DNA from: Streptomyces sp. SN-593
Lineage (GTDB): Bacteria; Actinomycetota; Actinomycetes; Streptomycetales; Streptomycetaceae
DNA length: 64,000 nucleotides
Assembly (NCBI RefSeq): GCF_016756395.1
Contig: NZ_AP018365.1
Location: 3,943,001-4,007,000 of the forward strand
Reading direction: 5' to 3'
How positions within the stretch are numbered: the stretch's first letter is position 1; each line of letters begins with the position of its first letter. Of the stretch, positions 47,032 to 54,858 are shown one piece after another. The notes beneath the pieces were generated by a model that was not told the origin of the DNA, searched no databases, and worked only from the letters and a program-made list of their open reading frames with translations. Made by a program: the position numbers and the translations under genes.

Positions 47032-47609
47032 GCCGAGCCCCCCTGCCCAGCAGCATCCGGCTCCCCGGGCCTGGCAGTGTCCCCGGGTTCCGGGGGGCAG
47101 ACCAGCAACTGGTCGAGGCTGTCGTCGGCGACGATCCCGCTGCTGGTCATCTGCTCGATCGCCCGGTGCTTCATCAGCGCGTACTCGATCCGCCAGCCAG
47201 CGGCTTTCAGCAGGAGGTCGACCACGGATTCGCGGCCCGTCCACACGTCGTCCCGCAGCAGGCACAAGCTGGCGTCACCGTTGAGATGCCAGCAGTGCTG
47301 CGTCCACTCCCACGGCTCCGGCAACGGATCCACGGGGAAGATCCGCGGGGCCACGATGGGATATGCCTGACCGTATTCCAGGAGTAGTTCGAGACCGCAT
47401 CCGCCGATCCAGTCGGCCAGACGGGCGGGCTCCGGCCGGTCGAACGGCCAGCGGGGAAGAACTCCCTGCCATCCTCCCGCTCCATCATTCCTGAACAGAA
47501 GGTCAGGGAAGCAGGCGCGGATCTCCTCTTGGTCCCGTCGTAGTCGGCGTGCCTCGCACTCCCACCAGGCGATAGGGGTGCGAGTACCAGCGGAAGGTGG
47601 GGTCGTCAT
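47025..47609 (-). CDS. Stand-alone E2-like conjugating protein of CBASS
   Basis: The 194-residue product has an E2/UBC-like fold: 'YPIVAPRIFPVDP' (the proline-rich strand) and 'QHCWHLNGDASLCLLRDD', where H-x-N and the catalytic Cys in 'SLCLL' are typical of bacterial E2s. Some 60 C-terminal residues are helical and then disordered. The ATG overlaps the cyclase stop as ATGA, and the end overlaps the E1 gene. It is therefore translated with both partners. Function in transferring the CD-NTase is inferred from the family. Confidence 0.85.
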   Translation of the reverse strand: MTTPPSAGTRTPIAWWECEARRLRRDQEEIRACFPDLLFRNDGAGGWQGVLPRWPFDRPEPARLADWIGGCGLELLLEYGQAYPIVAPRIFPVDPLPEPWEWTQHCWHLNGDASLCLLRDDVWTGRESVVDLLLKAAGWRIEYALMKHRAIEQMTSSGIVADDSLDQLLVCPPEPGDTARPGEPDAAGQGGSAC

Positions 47610-48583
47610 CCCTGAGGTGCATCCTTGATGGGGCGGGCAGTGAGGAGCGCCGGTGCGCCGATCGTTGAGCCGGTCCTCTTCGGGGCCACCGCTGGCGCAG
47701 GGAAGTCATCGCCGAAGATTTCCTGCCACAGCCGCAGCGCCTCATCGGTGTTGCCCTCGTCCGCTGCCGTACATGCCCGGTCCGCCAGGTCCGCAGCTTC
47801 GGAGAGGGCATCCGATAGGCCCTGACGGTCAAGGTCGGGCTGGATCTCGCCGCACAGACCGGCTGGATCCCAGACACCCTCGTGGACGCGGACTGCGGCG
47901 GCGGTGAAGAACGTCTTCAGCCCCTTGGCGCGGTTGCCGGACTCCGGCAGGCACTGCAGGGCGAGCACCTCCATGACCAAGGACTTGACGCGTCCCTTGA
48001 CCGGCACGCCGAGCCGCCACTGTTTGAGAAGCCGGACCAGCGGCCGGAAGTACGACCAGTCCCGCTGGCGTCCGGCCACCATATCGATCAGGAACTCCGG
48101 GTTAGCCGACACCCACCTGGCATTGAGCTTCTCGGGGATGAGCAGCGAGCCGTCGGGCTGCCGCAGCGCGGCCATGACGTCGACAGTGAAAGCCTCCGGG
48201 TCGTCGATGTCGTCGAGGAAGCACTTGACCGCGTGGTTGCGCACCAAGGTGTGCCGGATCACGGTGGCATGGGTACCGGCACTCTGGCTCAGTAGCCGGT
48301 TGACCTGGGAGCGAATGTACTCGAGAGCCTCCTGCGCGCTCGGCCCGCTGCTCCCCCACTCGGGGTGCTCGTCCGGGTCGTAGACGACTACGATGTCGAC
48401 GTCATGGATTGGCTTGAGCTGCGTGCTGCGGCTCAAGGAGCCCGATCCGAACGTCTTGAGGACGTCGGGCTCCTTCCGCAGTGCCTCCTTGAACAGGTCC
48501 CGACGCTCGCGGGCCAGCCGCGTCTTTGCGATGTCCTCGTCGACGGTCTTCTGCAGCGAGTCGAACGCTTCGTTGATCCCCAT
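47606..48583 (-). CDS. CD-NTase (cGAS/DncV-like nucleotidyltransferase) of CBASS
   Basis: The 325-residue product has the SMODS-type nucleotidyltransferase core: 'FGSGSLSRST' (G-S...R-x-T) and the metal-binding pair 'HDVDIVVVY', with a third Asp in 'TVDVMAAL'. It should make a cyclic oligonucleotide when phage infection is sensed. The last residue is Gly (ending KDAPQG), the kind of C-terminus that Cap2 joins to targets. GAGGAGG precedes the ATG at 48583, and a 10-base sequence complementary to it lies upstream at 48646-48655. The gene starts a block translationally linked to E2, E1 and JAB. Confidence 0.92.
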   Translation of the reverse strand: MGINEAFDSLQKTVDEDIAKTRLARERRDLFKEALRKEPDVLKTFGSGSLSRSTQLKPIHDVDIVVVYDPDEHPEWGSSGPSAQEALEYIRSQVNRLLSQSAGTHATVIRHTLVRNHAVKCFLDDIDDPEAFTVDVMAALRQPDGSLLIPEKLNARWVSANPEFLIDMVAGRQRDWSYFRPLVRLLKQWRLGVPVKGRVKSLVMEVLALQCLPESGNRAKGLKTFFTAAAVRVHEGVWDPAGLCGEIQPDLDRQGLSDALSEAADLADRACTAADEGNTDEALRLWQEIFGDDFPAPAVAPKRTGSTIGAPALLTARPIKDAPQG

Positions 48584-48589
48584 GCAGTG

Positions 48590-48655
48590 TGCCTCCTCGG
48601 GCTCGCCGTTCAGCCCGGTGCACGCCCTCACATGCGGCCTCCGTGCGAGGAGGCA
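48590..48655 (-). promoter_or_regulatory. Leader hairpin that could hide the CD-NTase ribosome site
   Basis: On the minus strand, TGCCTCCTCG (48655-48646) and CGAGGAGGCA (48599-48590) are perfectly complementary. The second contains the GAGGAGG ribosome site of the CD-NTase. The intervening loop is 46 bases. Pairing would block translation of the cyclase. The rest of the 338-base gap 48584-48921 holds no gene. Confidence 0.4.
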
Positions 48656-48921
48656 GCGAGAAACGGACGTTCAATGGCTGCTCATTTACACGGTAAGGGC
48701 GCCCACTGACAACGCCCCGCGGATCACAGCCCGTTGATCTTCATGGTGAGGGACTGTCCCGTTCCGCGCCGACGCACGACACAGCCGACACGCCCATGAG
48801 CATGGTTCACCGGCCGCAACTCTCTCCGGTGGTCTGGAGTGCCCTTCGCCCAGGGCCTGCTGCGATCGTTATCGCGCTGGGCCACCCCAGACAACGTGGC
48901 CGTGCAGAACAGGTCGGGTGT

Positions 48922-50391
48922 CTACGCATCGATGATGAACGCCTTCTCGTACACCTGCTGCCCGTTGATGTCCTCGTACACGGTGGTGGGGCGCAGACGG
49001 TTCCATCGGTTGCCCAGCAGCACAGCCAGACCCATCGGTCCGGCCTGGAAAAGGTGTATCGCTAGGTGCGCGCGGCAGGCACGGCGCAGCAGATCCCGAA
49101 TGCCGACGGCCAAGGCGCTGGCCGTGGCCGCATCCGGGATGGAGTTGTCCTTCGCGCCACCGGGCGGGCGCAGCACCAGCAGCCGGGAGACGGGCACCTG
49201 CTGCTCCCGCAGGAAGTCCAGTACGTCCTCGGTGGGATCGATGGAGACCGCGATGGCCACCGCCAGGTCCGGTCCGAGACCGAGAGCGTGCTCCTGGACT
49301 TCCGGAGCCAGCGCAGCGTCGTACTGCGCAGCGGAGGACCACGCCTGTCCGCGCTGAGCCACGGCCAAGTCGACACCGGTCACCATGCGGAACGCTGTAC
49401 CGACCGCGAACGCGGGCGCGAGACGCAGACTGCCGGTGACAGCGATGGAGGTCCTACCCGGTGGCATCCCAAGCGGTGCCGCCTCGATATCCGCCTGCAA
49501 CTGCGCCCAGGTCGCCGGGGCCAGCGGACGCCGCTTGACATAGGGTGAGGCGCCCTCGAAACGGTCCACCCAATCCACCGAGTAGTCGGCGTCCTCTGCC
49601 AGCGGGTCCGGTTTCAACGTGGCCACCGAAAGCACCGCCCGTGACGAGCCGGCCTCCAGGCGCAGAGACCGGATCGCCTCCCTGACATCCGCCAGAGACA
49701 GCCGGCGCCTCCCGTCGGCAACCTGGCGCGCGACCCAGTCCGCACCGGCGTGCATGGACTCCTCATCGAACCGGAGCCCGGCGGCGAACATCAGCATCTG
49801 CAGGTGCTCGTATAGATGCACCACATCCCGTGCCAGGTCGAACCGCAGCACCTTGAGCAAGCTCAGCAGATCCTCCTCGCTCAGCCCAGTGCCGTCAGCC
49901 CAGCGGCCTCGTGCCTGCCCCTTCTTCGAGCGCGGTCCCTGCTGCGCTGCCCTCGGCACAAGCAGTTGGGTGCGGGAATCCCGCAGCGAGATCAGCGGAT
50001 CCCCGGCATCTGGGGCCCGGTTGCTCACCAGGGCGAAATCGACCGCAGTGCCGTCACCGGCGAGCTTCTGCCAGGCTTGCGCCACCTTGCGCAGGATCGA
50101 CGGGCCGCCCAGGTCGCTCGGCCTGAGCAAGTACTCCTCGTTGACGAGCGAGGAACTGTCCGCGGCGTACTTGACCTGCATGTAGGTGTGCGGCGGCGCC
50201 TGGCGGTACAGGACGACGTCATCCACGTTGCCCACGCCGTCCGCCTCAACGCCGACCGCCACCACCGGATTCGGCAAGCGAAGCGCCGCGTCACGTAACG
50301 CGCTGACACAGCCCTGCCACGCGACTAGCCACTGGTACCGGTCACCGGCGATACGGACACCGGTCGAGCTCGGAGCAGGCAAGGAGGGCAC
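48922..50391 (-). CDS. Cap4-like CBASS effector: DUF4297-type nuclease with SAVED domain
   Basis: The 489-residue product has an N-terminal restriction-like nuclease. E49 is in 'VGVEADG', D57/D58 in 'VDDVVLY' and K74 in 'MQVKY' (Q-x-K), following the DUF4297 opening 'GDRYQWLVAWQ'. The C-terminal SAVED domain begins near residue 315 and ends with 'IHLFQAGPMGLAVLLGNRW' and 'TTVYEDINGQQVYEKAF'. In Cap4, SAVED binds the cyclic oligonucleotide and triggers non-specific cutting of double-stranded DNA, killing infected cells. GTG at 50391 follows GGGAG. A frame from TTG at 50427 is possible. It precedes the cyclase on the same strand after a 338-base gap. Confidence 0.88.
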   Translation of the reverse strand: MPSLPAPSSTGVRIAGDRYQWLVAWQGCVSALRDAALRLPNPVVAVGVEADGVGNVDDVVLYRQAPPHTYMQVKYAADSSSLVNEEYLLRPSDLGGPSILRKVAQAWQKLAGDGTAVDFALVSNRAPDAGDPLISLRDSRTQLLVPRAAQQGPRSKKGQARGRWADGTGLSEEDLLSLLKVLRFDLARDVVHLYEHLQMLMFAAGLRFDEESMHAGADWVARQVADGRRRLSLADVREAIRSLRLEAGSSRAVLSVATLKPDPLAEDADYSVDWVDRFEGASPYVKRRPLAPATWAQLQADIEAAPLGMPPGRTSIAVTGSLRLAPAFAVGTAFRMVTGVDLAVAQRGQAWSSAAQYDAALAPEVQEHALGLGPDLAVAIAVSIDPTEDVLDFLREQQVPVSRLLVLRPPGGAKDNSIPDAATASALAVGIRDLLRRACRAHLAIHLFQAGPMGLAVLLGNRWNRLRPTTVYEDINGQQVYEKAFIIDA

Positions 50392-50584
50392 GGAACACGG
50401 TCTCCCACCCTGAGCGCTGAGCTGCAAGCGTTTTCCCAGAAGCCGCAGTCACCGAGTGGCCAATCAAGCGGCGCGCGTCTGCCTGTCACAGGCTATGGGC
50501 AGGCACTCGCATCAACAATGAGCCGAGCTCACTCGATTCGGAGACTGACCTCCGATAGAGGACGGAACTGGCTAACGTTCGGGT

Positions 50585-51325
50585 ATGGATGACGCACTCT
50601 CCGGGCCCGGCCTCACTTCAGATCTGTCCCGTCTCCGCTTGCGCTTCGACTCCGAAACCTCACTTGTCGCCATGGACGCCGACGACGAACCGGCAGTACT
50701 GGAATGGCAATGCCACGCCGTGCTGCCGTTATGGGAGCCGGAGGACGAAGGCGCAGTCGCTGACAACATCAGGCTGTCCGTTCCAGATGCCTCGCTCTCA
50801 CGGAGTTCACAGGGCGAACGCGAAGAACTGACCGTCTTCGCGATGTCCGGGCTCACACTGGACCTGGGGCGCATCGACCGCATCTACGACTCCTTGGACG
50901 CAAGGTCATCCGACTACGAACACTTCGCCCGACTGTTCGATCCGTCGGGAGACATGGGTCTCCACCCCGACTTCGAGGAAGGCTTGATCGTCGGCGCACA
51001 TGTGGTCATCATCGACCGCGTTCGCCTCGCGCCGGCCTGGCGCGGCCATGGCGGTATCGGGCGACTCCTGATCGCCCGCTCACTGCGCTGGCTGGCAAGC
51101 TCCGCAGCCCTCGTGGCCACGCATCCCTTCCCGATCGAGATCCCCCTCGACGACCGCGACGACGAACCGCGAGTCGAACGGGAAAAGGCCAGCGTGCAAC
51201 GTACCTGGCAGTCCTTGGGCTTCGAGCCCTTCCGCGAGGATCTGTGGGTGATGAAGCCCCACCTTCGGGCCCATCAAGACGCAGCCGAGCAATTGGAGGC
51301 AGCCTTCTCCCAATACCTGGTCTGA
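50585..51325 (+). CDS. GNAT-like acetyltransferase, divergent from the CBASS effector
   Basis: The 246-residue product has an acidic N-terminal domain of about 120 residues and a GNAT core: 'VVIIDRVRLAPAWRGHGGIGRLLIARSL' (quoted in parts 'RVRLAPAWRGHGGIGRLL') is motif A with the R-G-x-G-G-I-G pattern for acetyl-CoA. 'VQRTWQSLGFEPFREDLWVM' is the family's final strand (quoted in part). The substrate is unknown. It is transcribed away from the CBASS operon, separated by a 190-base promoter region, so it may or may not be linked to defence. Confidence 0.7.
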   Translation: MDDALSGPGLTSDLSRLRLRFDSETSLVAMDADDEPAVLEWQCHAVLPLWEPEDEGAVADNIRLSVPDASLSRSSQGEREELTVFAMSGLTLDLGRIDRIYDSLDARSSDYEHFARLFDPSGDMGLHPDFEEGLIVGAHVVIIDRVRLAPAWRGHGGIGRLLIARSLRWLASSAALVATHPFPIEIPLDDRDDEPRVEREKASVQRTWQSLGFEPFREDLWVMKPHLRAHQDAAEQLEAAFSQYLV

Positions 51326-51592
51326 CGATTCTGATACCAGGATCGGCGGTCGAAGTTGGTTGCAGTCTGAAGACACGCCTGGCACAGCGGGGACAGCGGC
51401 ACCCGTGGCGCAGCCTATGCCGGTGGGCGGTTTTCCTATTGGTGCCGGTTTGCGGTGGCGCGCATCGCACGCCGGAGGGTTGCAGTTCGGGTTGCGTTCG
51501 CTCGCGTTCAAGACCGTCCGACGGACGTACTGATCACCGCTACGTCCCAGCTCAGAACGGTGACGAACCCCCGCGTACGCCGGAACGAAGAG
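51326..51592. other. Gene-free end of segment 2 with GTTGCAGTT-type words
   Basis: GGTTGCAGTCTGAAG is at 51358 and GGTTGCAGTTCGGGTTGCG at 51478-51496, resembling the words inside the left end at 24834. No gene is supported. Confidence 0.5.
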
Positions 51593-51707
51593 TTGGAAAG
51601 CGTGTTGGGGGCAACCCCTCACGAGTTCGAATCTCGTATCCTCCGCCAGTGCCTCACCGGGCACGACGTCGAAGGACCCCCCCGCTCGCGGTGGGGTCCT
51701 TCGACGT
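51593..51707 (+). repeat. att repeat 2: tRNA-Ser 3' half plus terminator
   Basis: TTGGAAAGCGTGTTGGGGGC and the following sequence match 24714 onward for about 84 bases without change. They then match through the hairpin (51666-51707) with two differences. This is the most faithful copy of the attachment region. Confidence 0.92.
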
Positions 51708-51921
51708 TCGTAGTCTCATCCACAGTCTCAACGGGCCGTTCCGGGGGACTCCGGGTTGTCCTCGGGTCTCTCCTTCGCCACCTCCCAGATGAGGCCGCCG
51801 ACGCGCTTCGGACATGAGCCGGGATGTCGGTGGCGACGGACTGGTGCCGAGCCTCGTTACACCGCTGACATCGGCCGGGTCACGCGCACCGGCGCGTCGG
51901 CGTACGAGGACGCGTGGAAGG

Positions 51922-52173
51922 TCACTCGGAACTTCCTCGGATGCCGCCTCTGTTAATTTCCTCGATGGTGCAATCATTTTCCCGGCAGCGAGCATGTTCC
52001 GGCGCGCCGAGCGAAGCTGCAAGGAGGCCGCCGACTTTGGCCCGTTGTAGCGGTGAGCAATCGATCATCAGTCGCTCCAGGCGGCGCAGCAGCAAGATGT
52101 CCCTGAAGAGCCGAATACCTTCTTTAACTAGTACGCAAAAAATCAGGCCAGCCAGGACCGATACGTAGTACAT
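51922..52173 (-). CDS. Small membrane protein (three-gene cassette, gene 3)
   Basis: The 83-residue product begins with one membrane helix 'YYVSVLAGLIFCVLV' followed by a basic cytoplasmic helix 'RLFRDILLLRRLERLMID'. The tail has two Cys. No family recognised. The ATG at 52173 shares its A with the stop of the previous gene (TGATG), so translation is coupled. Codons such as ATT, TTT, CTA, GTT and AAA, rare in the flanking genome, point to transfer. A longer frame upstream is unlikely. Confidence 0.55.
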   Translation of the reverse strand: MYYVSVLAGLIFCVLVKEGIRLFRDILLLRRLERLMIDCSPLQRAKVGGLLAASLGAPEHARCRENDCTIEEINRGGIRGSSE

Positions 52174-52601
52174 CAGTCGCAAACCGAGCACGCCATGGCG
52201 GCGAGATGGGCCTGGCCAACGTGAATCATGCAAGAATCATGCCGACGCAGAACAAGGCTGCGGTTTCCCAGCAGGGCCGTGTTTGAAGCGGGATACAGCT
52301 CGGCGGCTTCTGCCGGTGGCAGGCCATCGATCATGCCGTGCGCCAGTAGCGCACCGAACATCGAGTTCAGGCTGTCGCCGCAGCACCACTCGATCACCAG
52401 GTCTGTTGTGCCGTGGGTGTAGCAATTAGCTATTCCGTGGGTAGCGGCTGCTCGATTCACCAGCGTGGGGCGGCGGAGAATTCGGCTCAGCACCAGGTCG
52501 CGATGGGGCGCTCGGTCGCCCTTGAACGGGCTGTCCCAACTCTGAATGTGTGATAGTTCCTCGACGTGCGCGGTGTGTGGATGCAAATCCCACAACGGCA
52601 T
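52173..52601 (-). CDS. Uncharacterised protein (three-gene cassette, gene 2)
   Basis: The 142-residue product is not a known family. It is soluble, rich in His (about 11) and Cys (about 5). Segments 'ATHGIANCYTHGTTDLVIEWCCGDS' and 'RHDSCMIHVGQAHLAAMACS' (both quoted in part or less than whole) could form a metal-binding or redox site, but this is not established. It starts 27 bases after gene 1 with only a weak ribosome site, and its stop is shared with gene 3. Base composition is less GC-rich than the neighbouring core. Confidence 0.5.
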   Translation of the reverse strand: MPLWDLHPHTAHVEELSHIQSWDSPFKGDRAPHRDLVLSRILRRPTLVNRAAATHGIANCYTHGTTDLVIEWCCGDSLNSMFGALLAHGMIDGLPPAEAAELYPASNTALLGNRSLVLRRHDSCMIHVGQAHLAAMACSVCD

Positions 52602-52628
52602 CTCTCCGGCACGAGGAGATGGTAGTCG

Positions 52629-53072
52629 TCATGGCGAACCGTCGTTTCTGGATAAGGCGATTTCCGCCGATCCGAACAAACTGCGCAGGACGACCGCGCC
52701 GCGTGAGCAGTGTGGGCGCACGCCAGGGACACAACGTAGTCCGCGGTAGCCGAAGTCCAGACGTGGCAAGAGTGCCGCGATCACTTCATCGGACATCTCG
52801 GGCTCAAGTTGGAGGACGACCCCTCGTGGTGTCGGCTGTACCCTCAGGATGCCTAGCAGGGCGCCATTGACTTGGCAGTCTTGGAATGCATTTGCCAACG
52901 TGTGAGCCACTAGCGCCTCAAGGCGAGGCTGTGCACCGCCGGCCGCGTCAGAGAGCGGTTCCTTGATGAACACATTGACTTGCTTCGCCAGATTCAGTGA
53001 CTTTGAGTATGTGAACTCCGTCAGTTGGCTGATCCTCTTTGCCAAGCGCGTGACGTTGTCGGATGTAGACAT
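52629..53072 (-). CDS. Uncharacterised protein (three-gene cassette, gene 1)
   Basis: The 147-residue product opens with a helical basic segment 'NVTRLAKRISQLTEFTYSKS', then 'VNVFIKEPLSDAAGG' and a central domain 'LEALVAHTLANAFQDCQVNGALLGILRVQPTP' (quoted in parts). No catalytic motif or membrane span. GGGGAG is 4 bases before the ATG at 53072, a good site. It is the first of three genes reading left, with a 490-base promoter region upstream shared with a toxin-antitoxin pair. The last 35 residues could be affected by a frameshift. Confidence 0.55.
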   Translation of the reverse strand: MSTSDNVTRLAKRISQLTEFTYSKSLNLAKQVNVFIKEPLSDAAGGAQPRLEALVAHTLANAFQDCQVNGALLGILRVQPTPRGVVLQLEPEMSDEVIAALLPRLDFGYRGLRCVPGVRPHCSRGAVVLRSLFGSAEIALSRNDGSP

Positions 53073-53563
53073 ACGACTCCCCTCATGGGCCGCCCGGCTA
53101 CGGCTGGAGAGGCAGGTCGTAACGCCCTGCAGGTGACGAGATTCTGAAGCGCGGGCGACTCTCGAGAGCCCTCTGCTCACCCCAGTCCGCCGGTAACCGG
53201 GTGGTGTGAGACGTGCAGCCGCATCAACGTCGGAAAAGATACAGCACCGGGCTGCGTGGCGTGGCCGTTTCCTCGATGCCGAACACGGTCCGCCAGGCAG
53301 ACCACGCCCTACCGCGCGTCGAGCGACGGGTTTCATGCGTCGCGAGCTCACACGCACGGGGTCCCGCATCGCCGGGCGAATCTCCGGCGCGGGCTGTCCT
53401 GACCGACCACGGTCAGACGTCGGCCGAAACTCGCACAGAGCCCGGCAGTCATGGGGGTCACGGCACCGCGGACCCCGCTCATCGGCGCCATCATCAGGGC
53501 TGCAAGAGGTGAAGCCCCAACCTCCCCTTGACTTCGGAATGTGTTCCGAAGTAGTCTCGACTC
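53073..53563. other. 490-base divergent intergenic region
   Basis: It lies between the leftward cassette and the rightward toxin-antitoxin pair. The only clear element is the palindrome at 53531-53552. Short open frames here have no ribosome sites or homology and are not called. Confidence 0.6.
53531..53552. promoter_or_regulatory. Perfect operator-like palindrome before a toxin-antitoxin pair
   Basis: ACTTCGGAA-TGTG-TTCCGAAGT has perfect 9-base arms and lies 11 bases before the antitoxin ATG. Phd-type antitoxins repress their own operon through such sites. Confidence 0.7.
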
Positions 53564-54025
53564 ATGTCCCATCTGACCGTTTCGTTCTCCGATCTGTCGA
53601 AGAACTCCAAGCGGGTCGCCGACACCGTCGAGCGTGCCCAGCGCGTTCACGTGACGCGTCGGGACGGCGAGGGTCTGTACCTCACCACCGAGCGCCATGA
53701 CCGTCAGCGGGAGGAGACCGCCGACGTCACTGCGCGGCTGTTCGCGGCCCTGATCAGCAGCGACGAAGGTGCCCGCGCGATTCTGCTCGCCCTGCCCGAG
53801 GTCTTCCCGTGGACCCGGCACCTGTCGGCGGACGAAGTGCGCGAGTTCGTCCTCGATCTGGTGGACGCGACCCGCGATGCCGCGGAACTGGACGTGCACA
53901 CCAACCTGCACCGAGTCATCGTCGAGTGGCGTGCCACCGCCCGGATTCTCGCGGACCCGGAACTTACGGCGCAGCTGACCGCCCCGCTCCCGGACGAGGA
54001 CCACGGCGAGGTACCTGCTCCATGA
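53564..54025 (+). CDS. Phd/YefM-like antitoxin
   Basis: The 153-residue product starts with a Phd-type fold: 'LTVSFSDLSKNSKRVADTVERAQRVHVTRRDGEGLYLTTERH' (quoted in parts 'VSFSDLSKNSKRVADTVE', 'VHVTRRDGEGLYLTTE'). An acidic helical C-terminal part follows, likely the toxin-neutralising segment. It probably binds the palindrome at 53531-53552. The toxin gene starts on its stop (ATGA). It is longer than a minimal Phd (about 80 residues) but the N-terminal domain is complete. Confidence 0.8.
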   Translation: MSHLTVSFSDLSKNSKRVADTVERAQRVHVTRRDGEGLYLTTERHDRQREETADVTARLFAALISSDEGARAILLALPEVFPWTRHLSADEVREFVLDLVDATRDAAELDVHTNLHRVIVEWRATARILADPELTAQLTAPLPDEDHGEVPAP

Positions 54026-54378
54026 GCCCCAAACGGGGCGACGACGTCCCGCCACCGCCGATCGGCAGCGAATGGCGCCTCCGATTCGCCACGAACGATG
54101 CAGCCAAAGGCTGGGGAGACCTGTGCACGGAGGCTCCGGGTAACACCCGGCGCTGCTATGAGGCGCTGCGCGCCGACCCGGCCTCCATGAAGGACCCCGA
54201 CCGCCAGCACAGACTCCGTGGCCGACTGGGCACTGCCACCCTCGGTGGCACCGAGTACCCGCAGTGGGAGTACGAGGTCACCGCCAGCGGCCGCGTCCGC
54301 TATCTCGTCGACCAACCGCGCCGGACCGTGCATCTCGTCTACGCCTCCACCCGGCACCCCAAGGACGCCGACAGCTGA
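54022..54378 (+). CDS. RelE/ParE-like toxin
   Basis: The 118-residue product is small and basic: 'WRLRFATNDAAKGWGDLCTEAPGNTRRCYEALRADP' (quoted in parts), 'LGTATLGGTEYPQWEYEVTASGRVRYLVD' and 'RTVHLVYASTRHPK', which fit the RelE beta-sheet with a final basic strand. RelE toxins cut mRNA in the ribosome. Its ATG overlaps the antitoxin stop. No clear catalytic His/Arg set can be assigned by eye, so RelE versus ParE is open. Confidence 0.75.
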   Translation: MSPKRGDDVPPPPIGSEWRLRFATNDAAKGWGDLCTEAPGNTRRCYEALRADPASMKDPDRQHRLRGRLGTATLGGTEYPQWEYEVTASGRVRYLVDQPRRTVHLVYASTRHPKDADS

Positions 54379-54621
54379 ATCCTTCGCATCGCACGCGAGC
54401 GAACAGTTTTCGACCCGATGCGTGATGCCCGGCGCCGCGCTTAACGGGCTTATCTCGTGGACGGCAGTGCGCTTCGGCCGCTGACCAGAAGGAATCTGCG
54501 AAGTCCGGTCTCAGTTCTGGTCTCGTTCCTGCCCGTTCATCGGCGTCCGTAATCCTTTCGCCCGACTACTCCATCGCTGGTCAGGACATCCCCGCCTCTC
54601 CGCGGATACCAAGGCGACCCG

Positions 54622-54731
54622 TTGGAAGGCGTGTTGGGGGCAACCCCTCACGAGTTCGAATCTCGTATCCTCCGCCAGTGCCTCACCGGGCACGACGTCC
54701 GAAGGGCCCCGCCGCGAGGTGGGGCCCTTCG
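54622..54731 (+). repeat. att repeat 3: tRNA-Ser 3' half plus terminator
   Basis: The sequence from TTGGAAGGCGTGTTGGGGGC on matches the tRNA 3' half with one change (AAAG to AAGG), then the downstream sequence and a hairpin at 54700-54731. A 'CAGTTCTGGTCTCGTTC' word upstream (54514-54530) matches the ends of segments 1 and 4. Confidence 0.9.
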
Positions 54732-54858
54732 AGGTTCCGAGTTGCACCAGCGGCGCGGGTGGCCGGGCGGGGGTTGTCGGTCTGCGGACGGAGCTCTCCT
54801 GACTCGACGACGAGATCACGGGTGGTGCTCGGGGTCACGTCCGTGGGAGTGGTGTATC

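Noticed and set aside
50585..51325. Part of the CBASS operon
   Set aside because: It is divergent, and GNAT proteins are not known CBASS components. It is kept as a separate gene.
52426..52749. Short frames on both strands between cassette genes 1 and 2
   Set aside because: They overlap better-supported frames and lack ribosome sites.
53213..53512. A 99-residue plus-strand frame in the divergent gap
   Set aside because: No ribosome site, shadow-like composition, and no recognisable domain.
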